Part shown: positions 1 to 8,657 of the stretch, one piece after another
Position numbering within the stretch: the stretch's first letter is position 1
Layout: each line of letters opens with the position of its first letter
Origin: an uncultured Dehalococcoidia bacterium
GTDB lineage: Bacteria > Chloroflexota > Dehalococcoidia > Bin125
Length of the DNA stretch: 64,000 nt
Assembly (NCBI GenBank): GCA_958295515.1
Contig: CATQGW010000001.1
Coordinates: 644,923-708,922, forward strand
Reading direction: 5' to 3'
Position numbers and translations under genes: made by a program
The notes under the pieces: generated by a model
The model's database searches: none
The model's input: the letters and a program-made list of their open reading frames with translations, nothing else
Told to the model about the DNA's origin: nothing

Positions 1-849
1 GTGCGGCGAGTCCTCCTGCACGAAATGATTGCCCGGCACCGTGACCTCGGTCTGGTTCGGCCAGGCGCGGCAGAACTCCAGCTGCGCGCCGTTGAGAATC
101 GCGCCGGGCTCGGCCGAGATCAACAGCTTGGGCAGGTCGCTGCCGCTCAGCCAGTCGGCGTAGCCCTGAACGATCTGCACGACATCGGGCGGCTCGCCGG
201 AGATCGGGATTTCGCGCGGCCAGGTCAGCGTGGGGCGGCGGCTCTCGCCCGCCTCCAGGTAGGGGCGGCGGTAGACTTCCATCTCCGCGTCGGTCAGTCC
301 GCGCAGCACGCTGCCGGGCAGCACGCGCTCGACGAACACGTTCTTCTCCAGCACCATCTCCTCGCCGGCCTCCGAGCGGAAGCCTTGGAAGACCCGCCTG
401 GCAGCCTCCGGCCACTCCTCCCAGTCCACCGGGCGGACGATCGCCTCCATGTAGACAAGGCCTTTCATCCGCTCCGGGTGGCGGTGCGCCCAGTGGAAGC
501 CCAGCGCGGAGCCCCAGTCGTGGATCACGAAGGTGATGTTGTCGCCGAGGTCCAGGCCGTCAAGCCAGGCGTCGAGCCAGGCGGCGTGGTCGACGAAGCG
601 GTAGGAGCCGGAGGGAGAGGAGCCGGACTGTCCCATGCCGATCAGGTCGGGCGCGAGGCAGCGGGCGATGTCGGTGCAGTGCGGGATAATGTTGCGCCAG
701 AGGTAGGAGGAGGTGGGGTTGCCGTGCAGGAAGACGATCGGGTCGCCCTCACCCTCGTCGACGTAGGCCATCGTCGTTTCGCCGATGGTCAGGCGCTTGC
801 GGGGGAAGGGGTCGTCGGCGGAAATCTCGGCGGAAGCGTCTGTGGTCAT
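1..849 (-). CDS. Haloalkane dehalogenase (HLD-II type), 3' end cut by window
   Basis: An alpha/beta-hydrolase that would cleave carbon-halogen bonds of haloalkanes to alcohol plus halide in the cytoplasm. Visible residues match the DhaA/LinB subfamily: [11 protein letters not shown] with halide-binding Asn44, nucleophile elbow IHDWGSA (Asp111, second halide-stabilising residue Trp112), acid Glu135 in YMEAIVRP, and catalytic His275 in GNHFVQED close to the window edge. Residues 1-283 are present; only the last helix (about 15-20 residues) is missing beyond base 1. The start is supported by an AAGGA motif about 6 nt upstream. Family assignment is strong; the substrate is unknown. It is divergent from the VOC gene at 963. 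Confidence 0.9.
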   Translation of the reverse strand, partial: MTTDASAEISADDPFPRKRLTIGETTMAYVDEGEGDPIVFLHGNPTSSYLWRNIIPHCTDIARCLAPDLIGMGQSGSSPSGSYRFVDHAAWLDAWLDGLDLGDNITFVIHDWGSALGFHWAHRHPERMKGLVYMEAIVRPVDWEEWPEAARRVFQGFRSEAGEEMVLEKNVFVERVLPGSVLRGLTDAEMEVYRRPYLEAGESRRPTLTWPREIPISGEPPDVVQIVQGYADWLSGSDLPKLLISAEPGAILNGAQLEFCRAWPNQTEVTVPGNHFVQEDSPH

Positions 850-962
850 GTGGAGTCCTTCAGCGTGGTGGGGGTGCGCAATTCGGTCAGGTGCGCAGAG
901 GATACAGCGCAGCAGGTAGCATCGTCGCAAGCGACAAGTCGCAGCAGGAGCAGGAGGCGCAT

Positions 963-1382
963 ATGGCGCTCGTGGGGTTTGACCATGCAGCGATCCCCGG
1001 CGGGGATCTGGAGGCGCTGATCGCGTTTTACGGGGCATTGGGCTTCAGCGTCGTGGGCGAAGATCGCTGGCGCTCCGGCGAGATGCCGATGGTCGCCCTG
1101 GCGATCGGCGATCAGAAGATCAACGTCCACGATCCGAAGGCTTGGCAGGACAAGCGCTTCACGCTGCGCGGTCCCACGGCCGAGCCGGGCTGCGGCGACT
1201 TCTGCTTCGTCTGGGACGGCTCACCCGAGGATGCGGCCGCGGTAATCCGCGCCGCGGGCGGCGAGGTGATCGAGGGGCCGGTGTCCCGCGAGGGCGGGCG
1301 CGCCGGCGGTCTCACCGAAGGCATGAGCGTCTACACCCGCGACCCCGACGGCAACCTGATCGAGTTCATCGCCTACGACTGA
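963..1382 (+). CDS. VOC-superfamily (glyoxalase/bleomycin-resistance-like) protein
   Basis: A 139-residue single-module vicinal-oxygen-chelate protein: N-terminal [23 protein letters not shown] (beta-alpha-beta with a metal-ligand His early) and C-terminal [17 protein letters not shown], where the Glu is the usual second metal ligand. The family includes dioxygenases, glyoxalases and antibiotic-binding proteins, so the substrate cannot be assigned. Start chosen at the ATG with an AGGAGG six nucleotides upstream; an in-frame start further upstream lacks this. It begins a same-strand run with the nitroreductase (20-nt gap) and MaoC gene. Confidence 0.85.
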   Translation: MALVGFDHAAIPGGDLEALIAFYGALGFSVVGEDRWRSGEMPMVALAIGDQKINVHDPKAWQDKRFTLRGPTAEPGCGDFCFVWDGSPEDAAAVIRAAGGEVIEGPVSREGGRAGGLTEGMSVYTRDPDGNLIEFIAYD

Positions 1383-1402
1383 GTGCGTAGAGGAGGCGAC
1401 CG

Positions 1403-2071
1403 ATGGAGTTCTTTGACGTTCTGTTCAGCGCGCGGGCGATGCGCCGCTATTCGGATGAGCCGATTGCGGAGGATCTGCTGGTGCGGCTGATCGAGGCGGC
1501 GCACGCCGGACCGAGCGGGTCGAATCGGCAGTCGCGGCACTGGATTGTGGTGCGCGACGCGGAGCAGAAGCAGCGTTTGGCGGAGCTGAATCGACGCTTC
1601 GTGTCGCGCTATCTGGAAGCGAACCGCGAGGCGGCGAATCCGCACGTGACGCCGGAGAAGCGCGAGCGCTTCCTGGCGGCGGTTGAGTACCAGATGGAGC
1701 ACCTGCACGAGGTGCCCGCGATTGTGATCGCCTGCGCGGATATGGTGCGTGCGCCGCAGGGGACATTCGGCGAGGGTGTGCAAGCGGCGACAGAGGTCTG
1801 GGGGGCGGTGCAGAATCTGCTGCTGGCGGCGCGGGCGCTGGGGATCGGCTCGGTGCCGACGACGCTGGGGCTGGTGGACCGCGACGCAGCGCGGGAGGTG
1901 CTCAATCTGCCCGACCACATCCTGCCGATGGTGCTGATTCCGCTGGGCTGGCCGACGGGGAATTTCGGGCCGATTCGGCGGCGTCCGCTGGAAGAGGTGC
2001 TGCACTGGGATCGCTACGACACGGGCGCAGCCTCGGCGGCGTCCGATGTGACTCGCCCATCCGCTGATTGA
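1403..2071 (+). CDS. Nitroreductase-family FMN oxidoreductase
   Basis: A 222-residue protein with the NfsB/BluB-like fold: N-terminal FFDVLFSARAMRRYSDEPI (the RxxRxY FMN-phosphate motif), GPSGSNRQSRHW with Ser/Asn FMN contacts, and GIGSVPTTLGL plus IPLGWPTGNF near the C terminus. Expected to be an FMN-dependent NAD(P)H oxidoreductase acting on nitro, quinone or dehalogenation substrates; the substrate is unknown. GAGGAGG precedes the ATG. It lies 20 nt after the VOC gene and just before the MaoC gene, probably in one transcript. Confidence 0.87.
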   Translation: MEFFDVLFSARAMRRYSDEPIAEDLLVRLIEAAHAGPSGSNRQSRHWIVVRDAEQKQRLAELNRRFVSRYLEANREAANPHVTPEKRERFLAAVEYQMEHLHEVPAIVIACADMVRAPQGTFGEGVQAATEVWGAVQNLLLAARALGIGSVPTTLGLVDRDAAREVLNLPDHILPMVLIPLGWPTGNFGPIRRRPLEEVLHWDRYDTGAASAASDVTRPSAD

Positions 2072-2085
2072 TTGGACAGGCTCTG

Positions 2086-2982
2086 ATGACCACCGCCGCT
2101 CCGACTGCCGATTTGGTGATGCCCTCGGATGTGGGGCGTTACACCGTGGCCAACAGCTTCACGGTCGACGCTCGCTCGATTACCGCGTTCGCGTCGGGCG
2201 TGGGCGATTTCAACGAGTGCTACATGGACGACGCGCGGGCGGGTGGCCTGATTGGGCATCCGGGGATGGTGTTCAGCTTCCAGTGGAACAGCCGCTTCAT
2301 GCCGGATCAGCAGCTCGACCTGGAGCTGGTGCGGCGCGGGGTGCATGCCTGGGTGGATGTGCGCTTCGAGCGCGCGATCCGCGAGGGGGATGTGATTACG
2401 AGTCAGGGGCGCTCGATTTCGGCGCGGCAGGTCGCGCCGGGGGTGTTGACCAGCCAGCGCTATGAGATGCGCGATTCGGCGGGCGAAGTGGTGGCGGTGA
2501 TGGATACGGGCGGGATTACGCGGGGCGCGCGGCTGGACGGTCCCGATCAGGAGCTGGAGCCGCGGCCGTCGCTGCCGCAGCGTTCGCAGGACGGTGGCGA
2601 GCCGGTTTGGTCGGTCGAGCTGCCGATCGATGCGCAGGCGCCGCACGTGTACACGGAGTGCTCGGACATCTGGAATCCGATTCACACGGAGCGTCGGGTA
2701 GCGCTGGCGGCAGGGCTGCCGGACATCATTCTGCACGGCAGCGCGAATATCACGATTGCGCTGCGCGAGGTGATCAACCGCAGTTTCGGCGGGGATCCGG
2801 CGCGGCTACAGCGCTTTGCGGGGCAGTTTCGGGGGATGGTGATCCCGGGCCGCCCGGTCACGGTGCGCGCGGTGGAGGTGCGGGAGGGGGACGGGGAGGC
2901 GACAGTGTTTTTCGAGATGCTGAACGATGCGGGGGATCCGGCGATTGCGAATGGAGTGGTTGTGGGAGCGATCTTGATGTGA
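2086..2982 (+). CDS. MaoC-like enoyl-CoA hydratase (double hotdog)
   Basis: A 298-residue protein with two hotdog repeats. The C-terminal half carries the hydratase-2 signature (SDIWNPIH followed by an Ala/Gly pair), giving the Asp/His catalytic dyad; the N-terminal half has a degenerate copy (GVGDFNECYMDD). This matches two-domain (R)-specific enoyl-CoA hydratases/MaoC dehydratases of fatty acid or branched acyl-CoA metabolism. The ATG at 2086 is chosen over a TTG 18 nt upstream because GGACAGG is 5 nt before it. It is the third gene of the run beginning at 963, so a shared acyl-CoA catabolic role is plausible but inferred. Confidence 0.85.
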   Translation: MTTAAPTADLVMPSDVGRYTVANSFTVDARSITAFASGVGDFNECYMDDARAGGLIGHPGMVFSFQWNSRFMPDQQLDLELVRRGVHAWVDVRFERAIREGDVITSQGRSISARQVAPGVLTSQRYEMRDSAGEVVAVMDTGGITRGARLDGPDQELEPRPSLPQRSQDGGEPVWSVELPIDAQAPHVYTECSDIWNPIHTERRVALAAGLPDIILHGSANITIALREVINRSFGGDPARLQRFAGQFRGMVIPGRPVTVRAVEVREGDGEATVFFEMLNDAGDPAIANGVVVGAILM

Positions 2983-3012
2983 GGGTAGGCGTGGTGTTGG
3001 TGCGGGTTTCGG

Positions 3013-3045
3013 CGAGATACCCGCGGCAAGCGCGGGTATGACGGA
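3013..3045. repeat. REP-like palindrome, TACCCGC type
   Basis: GAGATACCCGCGGCAAGC followed by GCGGGTATGACGG forms a near-perfect hairpin. It lies between two convergent genes (MaoC hydratase and MR/MLE enzyme), so it could act as a bidirectional terminator. The same unit recurs near 11.5, 22.1 and 52.8 kb. Confidence 0.75.
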
Positions 3046-3095
3046 GTGAGAGCGCGGGTGTGACCGACAAGGGCCAGGTGTGACAGTTTGAGTGG

Positions 3096-4208
3096 TTAGG
3101 CGACGGTGTACTTTTCGACGGCTTCTTCGAGGAAGTTGAAGCCGAGGCCGGGTTCTTCGGGGAGGACCAGGCGGCCGTCGCGGACTTCGGTTTGGCGGTC
3201 GATGAGGTTGCGGAAGTTGTGTACCTGGTCGTCTGGGAAGAACTCAACGAAAGTGGCGTTGGGGGAGGCGGCGACCAGGTGGCGGTGGAGGTCGTGGAAC
3301 CAGTGGGGGCAGATCGAGACGCCGTAGGAGGCGGCGGTGGCGGCGATGCGGCGGAACTCGGTGATGCCGCCGAGTACGGCGGCGTCGGGCTGGAGGATCA
3401 TCGCGGCGTCCTGGTCGAGCAGGTCTTTGAAGCGCCAGCGTCCGACCTCGATTTCGCCGGTGGCGACGGGCACGCCGGTGCGCTGGGCGAGTTTGGCGTG
3501 CAGGTTGATCGCGTCGGGCGAGAACGGCTCCTCGATCCAGTATGGCTGCCAGGGTTCGTAGGCCTGCATGTAGCGGAGCGCGTCTTCGAGGTTGGACCAG
3601 GCGTTGTTGGCGTCGAGCATGAGGTGGACATCGGGGCCCACGGCCTCGCGGGCGGCCTGCATGCGGTCGGCTTCCTCGCGGACGGAGAGTCGGCCGACCT
3701 TGATCTTCACCGCATCGAAGCCCATGTCGAGGTAGCCGGTGAGCTCGGCTTGCAGCCCCTCGTAGCCTTTGCCTTCGAGGTAATAGCCGCCGCTGGCGTA
3801 GGCGGGGACGGTGTCGGCGTAGTAGCCGCCGAGCATGCGCCAGAGGGGGAGGTTGGCGGCGCGCGCGTTGTGGTCCCAGAGCGCGATGTCGATGGCGGAG
3901 AGGGCGCGGATCGTCGCGCCGGCGCGTCCGTGCAGCAGCGCCTCCTGGTACATCTCCGCCCAGAGGCCTTCGACGCGGAAGGGGTCCTGGCCGATCAGCA
4001 GAGGTGCGAACAGCTCGTCGATTGCCGAGGTGACCAGTTGGCCGTTGGAGTTGCCCGCGTAGCAGAAGCCGATCCCGGTGTGCCCGTCGTCGGCCTCGAT
4101 CTCGACGATCGGGTGATCGCGGTGGTAGACGGTGCGGTTGGAGAACGAGGTGGGGTTGTCGAGCGGGATGCGGAGCAGGCGCGAGCGAACGGTGGTGATG
4201 GCGGGCAC
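3096..4208 (-). CDS. Mandelate racemase/muconate lactonizing-type enolase-superfamily enzyme
   Basis: A 370-residue (beta/alpha)7-barrel enzyme expected to abstract an alpha-proton from a carboxylate, often a sugar acid or muconate-type substrate. Catalytic signature: KIK with Lys168/Lys170, metal ligands Asp199 (MLDANN), Glu226 (WIEEPF) and Glu252 (ATGE), and an Asp275-His302 dyad (QPDAA...CPHW) as in the mandelate racemase subgroup. Length is typical. It lies 39 nt downstream of the SDR on the same strand (SDR transcribed first), suggesting a two-gene operon converting a hydroxy or sugar acid. Substrate specificity cannot be read from sequence. Confidence 0.9.
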   Translation of the reverse strand: MPAITTVRSRLLRIPLDNPTSFSNRTVYHRDHPIVEIEADDGHTGIGFCYAGNSNGQLVTSAIDELFAPLLIGQDPFRVEGLWAEMYQEALLHGRAGATIRALSAIDIALWDHNARAANLPLWRMLGGYYADTVPAYASGGYYLEGKGYEGLQAELTGYLDMGFDAVKIKVGRLSVREEADRMQAAREAVGPDVHLMLDANNAWSNLEDALRYMQAYEPWQPYWIEEPFSPDAINLHAKLAQRTGVPVATGEIEVGRWRFKDLLDQDAAMILQPDAAVLGGITEFRRIAATAASYGVSICPHWFHDLHRHLVAASPNATFVEFFPDDQVHNFRNLIDRQTEVRDGRLVLPEEPGLGFNFLEEAVEKYTVA

Positions 4209-4247
4209 AGACGGCTCCTGTCGGAGTGGGTGCGTCGTAAGGGCGGG

Positions 4248-5015
4248 TTAGCGGGCGGTGTAGCCGCCGTCGACGGGGAGGGCGACGCCGTTGACGAAGG
4301 AGGCGTCGTCGGAGGCGAGGAAGGCGGCGGCGGCGGCGATCTCCTGCGGCTCGCCCATTCGCCCCATCGGGTGCAGGGAGGCGATGAACGCCTCGCCGCC
4401 CTCAATGTCGCTGATCTGCGCGGTCATCGGGGTGTGGATGTAGCCGGGGCAGACGGCGTTGACGCGCACGCCGCGCGCGCCGTAGGTGACGGCGAACTGG
4501 CGGGTGATGCCGACGACGCCGTGCTTGGCGGCGACGTATGCGCCCGCGCCTTCCTGGAGCGGCTCATCGCGCAGCTGGCCGGTGAGCAGCCCGGCCAGCC
4601 CGGCGATCGAGGCGGTGTTGATGATCGCGCCGCCGCCGCGCTCGGCCAGCAACGCCGCGCCGTGGAAGGTGCCGTAGTAGACACCGGTCAGGTTCACGGA
4701 GATCGTCTGGTCCCAGCTGTAGGCGCCGCCGATGCCGGCGTTGTTCATCAGCACATCCAGCCCGCCGAGCACGGAGACGGTCTGCGCGAGCGCGTCCTGC
4801 ACGGCGGCTTCGGAGGTGACATCGAGCTCCATCGTGGCGGAGCGGCCGCCGTGCTCGGCGATCTGGGCGGCGGTGGTCTGCGCGCCCTCGGGGTTGATGT
4901 CGGCGCACATGACGGCCGCGCCCTCGGAGGCCATGCGCAGCGCGGACTCGCGCCCAATCCCCGACCCAGCCCCCGTAATCAGCGCCACGCGCCCCTCAAG
5001 TCGGTCCATGGCCAT
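4248..5015 (-). CDS. SDR-family NAD(P)-dependent oxidoreductase
   Basis: A 255-residue classical short-chain dehydrogenase: TGAGSGIG nucleotide-binding motif at the N terminus, NNAGIGG after strand 4, catalytic Ser in the INTAS stretch, YVAAK (Tyr/Lys pair), and the C-terminal VDGGYTAR typical of FabG-like/3-alpha-HSD relatives. Asp after strand 2 (CADIN) suggests NAD preference. GGAG precedes the ATG; a second in-frame ATG two codons later is possible. It is the promoter-proximal gene of the SDR-MR/MLE pair. Confidence 0.9.
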   Translation of the reverse strand: MAMDRLEGRVALITGAGSGIGRESALRMASEGAAVMCADINPEGAQTTAAQIAEHGGRSATMELDVTSEAAVQDALAQTVSVLGGLDVLMNNAGIGGAYSWDQTISVNLTGVYYGTFHGAALLAERGGGAIINTASIAGLAGLLTGQLRDEPLQEGAGAYVAAKHGVVGITRQFAVTYGARGVRVNAVCPGYIHTPMTAQISDIEGGEAFIASLHPMGRMGEPQEIAAAAAFLASDDASFVNGVALPVDGGYTAR

Positions 5016-5092
5016 GAGTTCCGCTCCCTTCGTGCGCCCATTGAGTTCAGCGCAGGATAGCGCCGAGGCGCGCCGTCATCGCTGTAGCGGGG

Positions 5093-5098
5093 TATCGT
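5093..5098 (+). promoter_or_regulatory. Candidate -10 box (TATCGT), leaderless type
   Basis: TATCGT ends 7 nt before the ATG at 5106 and no Shine-Dalgarno is visible in the interval. The spacing fits a leaderless transcript starting at or near the ATG. A single hexamer in GC-rich DNA is weak evidence; it gains weight from similar cases elsewhere in the window. Confidence 0.35.
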
Positions 5099-5105
5099 CG
5101 GATCG

Positions 5106-5546
5106 ATGACGGAGCCGACAAACGCAATGCTCTATGCGGAGCTGCTCGAGCTGAAGAGCAGCGTGGCCGACCTCAAGTCGGAGGTCACATCGCTTCGCGC
5201 GTCCACCGCGCTAGGGCGGATGCCGAGCGTCGAGGAGCGTGTTCGGAGGCGTCGTGAGCAATTCGTAGAATTCCACGAACTTGCGGCTCAATGGCGAGCC
5301 GAAACCGGCGGTTACTCGATGATGACCTCGATCGTCACGCATCCGGCTTATCTCCGGATCATCGGGATGGGTGAGCAGGCGCTGCCATGGATATTCTTCG
5401 AGTTGGAAGAGCACGGCGGGCATTGGTATGTCGCGCTACGCGCGATTACCGGCGCGAATCCGGTTCTCTACGAAGATCGAGGGCGTCGTCCCAAGATGCG
5501 CGAGGCGTGGTTGGCTTGGGGCCGCGACAACGGCTGGATCGACTGA
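5106..5546 (+). CDS. Uncharacterised small protein (N-terminal coiled coil, conserved HPAY/ALRAITG core)
   Basis: A 146-residue protein of unknown function. Residues 8-35 form a short predicted coiled coil (leucine/valine heptads), then a conserved globular core with HPAYLRIIGMGE, ALPWIFFELE and ALRAITGANPV, ending AWLAWGRDNGWID. Proteins with this core occur widely in bacteria (recalled, not searched) without an assigned role. The gene is convergent with the DndB-like gene; their 3' ends are 19 nt apart, and both lie in DNA of visibly lower GC than the neighbours, consistent with co-acquisition. Confidence 0.75.
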   Translation: MTEPTNAMLYAELLELKSSVADLKSEVTSLRASTALGRMPSVEERVRRRREQFVEFHELAAQWRAETGGYSMMTSIVTHPAYLRIIGMGEQALPWIFFELEEHGGHWYVALRAITGANPVLYEDRGRRPKMREAWLAWGRDNGWID

Positions 5547-5565
5547 AGCAGCGCCCCGTCGCGAG

Positions 5566-6825
5566 CTACACCACCGGATCTGGCAGGCGGTAGTTCTCAT
5601 CGTCACCGGCGATCCAGTCGATCAGCCAAGCGCGTTCATCTGCTGTGAGCTCTACGCCGCCCAAATGGGCGATGAACAGAGACGCGCCGTTCGACGCCGA
5701 CCGACCGGACATCACACGTCCGGCGGGGCTGAGGAGCACGCCGCGCCACTGCTCTGAGCGCCGCCTCCAATCGATGGAGTTCAGCCGTTTGCACAACTCC
5801 AGGTCGCTCACACCGACGCAGCGTTCGCGCATCAGCAGGAATCCCCGCACCAGCGATAGCTGTCCGCTCGGATGTCCCAACAGCGATTCTGCACGGATCG
5901 CGATGCGCATCGCGTCTCCGTCCTCGCTGGGATCGCGAATCGCGTCGGCGAACAGAAGGATCTCCTCGAGCAACAGTGACCACACACGCTCGATCTCTGT
6001 CTCGAACAACTCCCGTTGAGCGTCGCTCGCGTTCTCCGGCTTGCCGCGACCGTGCCAGCAGCATGCTCGGACGATTGCCATGTTTGCGTCGTAGAGCGTC
6101 GCCAGAGTCGTGAACTCGGGCGCCCTTTGGTTCAGCATCGACGATTGGAACCGAACCAGATTCGCTGGCAGCAGTTCGGGGTGCGAGACCAGGTTGCGCG
6201 TCGCCACCGCCACCGCATCGTCGTCATCAGTGATCAGGTTCTCGCCGCGCGATGTAGGTTTCGCATAGCGATTGATCTTGCTAAAGATTCGTCGCGCGGA
6301 TTCAGGTTCGAAGCGCACCAAGATCACCGCAACAGAGTCGCGGGCGAGATCGGTATCGCTCTTGATGCCGGGGATCCGCCGTCCACGCTCATCCGTGCCG
6401 AGCATCGCGATCTCGAATGCCTTCGCACGATGTTGCCCGTCCAGCGGCACGAATAACTCGTGTCCCTGTAGGGTGAGAAAGCCCAAGTCCACCGCTGCGC
6501 TCTGGTATGCACGCGGAATCGTCGCGCTGGTTCCGCCGCCGAAGTCGCCCAATGGTTCGAAGACCAGGTCGTCATCGTTCAGTATTGCCAGCACCAAAGA
6601 GCCTGTGAATCGATCAGGGTTGTTCGCGAAGTATGGCGCAATCTCGCGGGTTACTCGACTCATGTCGATCTCCCGTTGGTAACGTTCGTCGAGCGTCAGC
6701 GCATCCCAGCCGGGCAAGTCTTTGGGCATTCGAACTTTATTCACCAGCTCTTCGACGTGCATCGTCGTCAGCCAGTATTCAAAGCGGCCAAACTGCCCTC
6801 TCAATGCCGCAATGGTCGTAGGCAT
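5566..6825 (-). CDS. DGQHR-domain protein, DndB-like
   Basis: A 419-residue protein carrying the DGQHR signature at residues 129-133 (VPLDGQHRAKAF) and the second family block FSKINRYAKPTS at 181-192. These define the DndB/DGQHR superfamily, known from regulators of phosphorothioate DNA modification (DndB) and from related modules in 7-deazaguanine (Dpd) systems. No dndA, C, D, E, dptFGH or dpd genes are in this window, so it is an orphan copy. Codon and base composition are less GC-rich than the flanking genes. Possible roles: transcriptional repressor remnant, stand-alone defence gene, or mobile-island passenger. Family call is firm; the function is inferred. Confidence 0.8.
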   Translation of the reverse strand: MPTTIAALRGQFGRFEYWLTTMHVEELVNKVRMPKDLPGWDALTLDERYQREIDMSRVTREIAPYFANNPDRFTGSLVLAILNDDDLVFEPLGDFGGGTSATIPRAYQSAAVDLGFLTLQGHELFVPLDGQHRAKAFEIAMLGTDERGRRIPGIKSDTDLARDSVAVILVRFEPESARRIFSKINRYAKPTSRGENLITDDDDAVAVATRNLVSHPELLPANLVRFQSSMLNQRAPEFTTLATLYDANMAIVRACCWHGRGKPENASDAQRELFETEIERVWSLLLEEILLFADAIRDPSEDGDAMRIAIRAESLLGHPSGQLSLVRGFLLMRERCVGVSDLELCKRLNSIDWRRRSEQWRGVLLSPAGRVMSGRSASNGASLFIAHLGGVELTADERAWLIDWIAGDDENYRLPDPVV

Positions 6826-7061
6826 GGAATCAGACGCCTTTCAATTGCTCAGATGCTAAGCCATCTCGTCATTTCGGTCACGTGGTTCTGTGCAGGGCAT
6901 CCTTGGCGGGATGGGCCTCAGCATGGTGCCTGCGTCATAGAGCGGGACGTGCAGTCTGGTTCTCCGGTCGCCTCTGGCGCACTTCATCGAATTGTGACGG
7001 AATCGAGAGCCGCAAGCCCCTATGCTGTGGCAAGCTGTGAGTGCATGTGAAGGAGAGAACG

Positions 7062-7544
7062 ATGCCGATTGGTGAAGGGGATGCGCTGCCGGAGGTGAAT
7101 GGGACGGTGATGAGTGATGGGCGACCGGGGCCCGTCAACCTCAAGGAATTCGTCGGCGAGACGAAGACGGTGATCTTCGGGGTGCCGGGGGCGTTCACGC
7201 CGACTTGCACGAATGATCACCTGCCGACCTTCGCGGTGGCGGCCGATGCGCTGGCGGCGGCGGGGGTTGAGCAGACGATCTGCATGTCGACCAACGACAT
7301 TTTCGTGCTCGAGGCCTGGAACGCGGCGCACGGCGCGGAGCACATCACGATGCTGGCCGACGGCTCGGGCGAGGTCACCCGCGCGCTGGACCTGGGGCTG
7401 GACCTGAGCGGTCTGGGGCTGGGCTTCCGCTGCACGCGCTTTGCGATGCTGGTGGAGGGCGGGACGGTTACGGCGCTGCAGCTGGAGGAGTCGCCGGGCG
7501 CCTGCGCGATGACCAGCGCTTCGGCGATTCTGGAGCGCGCCTGA
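7062..7544 (+). CDS. Peroxiredoxin (Prx5/hybrid-type)
   Basis: A 160-residue thioredoxin-fold peroxidase that would reduce peroxides in the cytoplasm. Peroxidatic Cys49 sits in the PGAFTPTCT motif diagnostic of the Prx5 group; a second Cys near residue 152 (PGACAMTSA) is placed like the resolving Cys of Prx5. Start set at the ATG after AGGAGAG (aaggagagaacg); an upstream in-frame ATG lacks this. The stop is followed within 2 nt by the GTG of the next gene, implying co-transcription. Confidence 0.92.
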   Translation: MPIGEGDALPEVNGTVMSDGRPGPVNLKEFVGETKTVIFGVPGAFTPTCTNDHLPTFAVAADALAAAGVEQTICMSTNDIFVLEAWNAAHGAEHITMLADGSGEVTRALDLGLDLSGLGLGFRCTRFAMLVEGGTVTALQLEESPGACAMTSASAILERA

Positions 7545-7546
7545 CG

Positions 7547-8059
7547 GTGAGCTCGACGGTGGAGCTGGAGACTGAGGCCCCGCCGCTGCGTCCCCGCGAC
7601 GCGGCGGCGCTGGAGCGGTATGACGGGGTGCGCTCGACGCATGCCTATGAGGCGTCGTGGTTTCACAACGCGACATTCGTGTTTCCGCTGGCGGCGGCGC
7701 TGATTGCGGGGGCGGTCTGGCTGGCGACAGGCAGTGGGGAGGCCGGGGGGGCGGCGCTGTTCTTCTGCGTGGTGACCGCGGTGATGCTGCCGGTGGTGTT
7801 CGTGACGTGGCAGCGGACGACGACGGCGATGGTGGTGCATGCGGAGGGGATTACGGCGCTGCATCAGGGGGAGGAGCGGCAGACGCTGGGCTGGGCGGAG
7901 CTGCGCGGGGTGCGGCGAGTGGAGACGATGGGCAACGTGCGCTGGTATCTCGACGGCGCGGAGGGGGAGCACATCGTGGTAGAAGGCGAGATGTCGGGGC
8001 GCGAGCAGCTGCTGGAAGCCGCGGAGGCGGGCGTTACTCCTCAGCCGCGGCAGGAGTGA
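7547..8059 (+). CDS. Small membrane protein with PH-like cytoplasmic tail, unknown function
   Basis: A 170-residue protein with GTG start, an acidic/proline N-terminal segment, two transmembrane helices at about 45-63 and 70-88, and a soluble tail beginning RTTTAMVVHAEGITAL...LGWAELRGVRRVE, a strand pattern common in bacterial PH-like (YdbS/DUF304-type) tails. Function unknown. It follows the peroxiredoxin by 2 nt. Its last 26 nt overlap the 3' end of the convergent gene at 8034, so one of the two ends is read through by the other transcript. Confidence 0.65.
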   Translation: MSSTVELETEAPPLRPRDAAALERYDGVRSTHAYEASWFHNATFVFPLAAALIAGAVWLATGSGEAGGAALFFCVVTAVMLPVVFVTWQRTTTAMVVHAEGITALHQGEERQTLGWAELRGVRRVETMGNVRWYLDGAEGEHIVVEGEMSGREQLLEAAEAGVTPQPRQE

Positions 8060-8657
8060 CCGGAGGCAGGCCGGAGTTGAGCACCGGGCGGGCCTCGGGC
8101 GGCAGCACCAGCGCGGCGGCGGCGGTGGCTTGGCCGTCGGCGGATTGCTCGAAGATCAGGGCGACCGCCGCGCCGGCGGTAATCGCGGCGGGATCGCCGG
8201 CGCCGAGCCGCAGCAGGAAGGTGGAGTCGGGGCGGATCGTGATGCTGGCGGTTCCGGATGTGGTTTCCAGAGTGATGGTGTGGAAGTGGATGGTGGCGGG
8301 GCCGCGGTCGGTCTCGATTTCGCTGCTGCCCTCGCGCACATCAAGCACCTTGCCGGCCAGCACCTGGCGGCCGCGCAGGCCTTCGGGCTGGAAGGGGCTG
8401 AGCCTGCTCGCGCCAAGCACGAGGGCGGTGTTGATGTGGGCGGCCGGGTCGTAGTCGACGCGGACGCGCCCGGCGGCGCTGGCGGCTGCGCCCTCGTCGG
8501 GCGCAGCATCGGGGTCGTCGTTGTCGTCGAGCGTGAGGGTGGTGGGCGCTTCGGGTTGGGGTGCGAGCAGCTCAGCGCCGGCGAACCAGCCCCCGGCGGC
8601 GACGCCGCTGAGGATCGCCAGCACGATGGCCAGGTTGAGCAGCTGCTGAGGCTTCAT
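8034..8657 (-). CDS. Membrane-anchored protein of the AOR operon, unknown function
   Basis: A 207-residue protein with an N-terminal hydrophobic anchor (LLNLAIVLAILSGVAAGGWFAGA), an acidic linker and an exported beta-rich domain (FHTITLETTSGTASITIRPD) that resembles an OB-type barrel. No family recognised. Its ATG overlaps the stop of the gene at 8654 (ATGA), so the two are translationally coupled, and both follow the aldehyde oxidoreductase gene. This suggests a periplasmic or outer-face partner of that enzyme or its electron chain (inference). Confidence 0.65.
   Translation of the reverse strand: MKPQQLLNLAIVLAILSGVAAGGWFAGAELLAPQPEAPTTLTLDDNDDPDAAPDEGAAASAAGRVRVDYDPAAHINTALVLGASRLSPFQPEGLRGRQVLAGKVLDVREGSSEIETDRGPATIHFHTITLETTSGTASITIRPDSTFLLRLGAGDPAAITAGAAVALIFEQSADGQATAAAALVLPPEARPVLNSGLPPVTPAAAEE

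Noticed and set aside
1-1020. Long + strand open frame across the haloalkane dehalogenase
   Set aside because: It is the antisense of a gene with full catalytic motifs; its translation is Arg/Gly/Val-rich with no domain.
1609-1920. Overlapping antisense frames in the nitroreductase
   Set aside because: The translation is Ser/Arg/Ala-rich and the sense frame has complete FMN motifs and a Shine-Dalgarno.
3192-5060. 1.9-kb + strand open frame
   Set aside because: Opposite to the MR/MLE and SDR genes; a product of high GC3, with no known fold in its translation.
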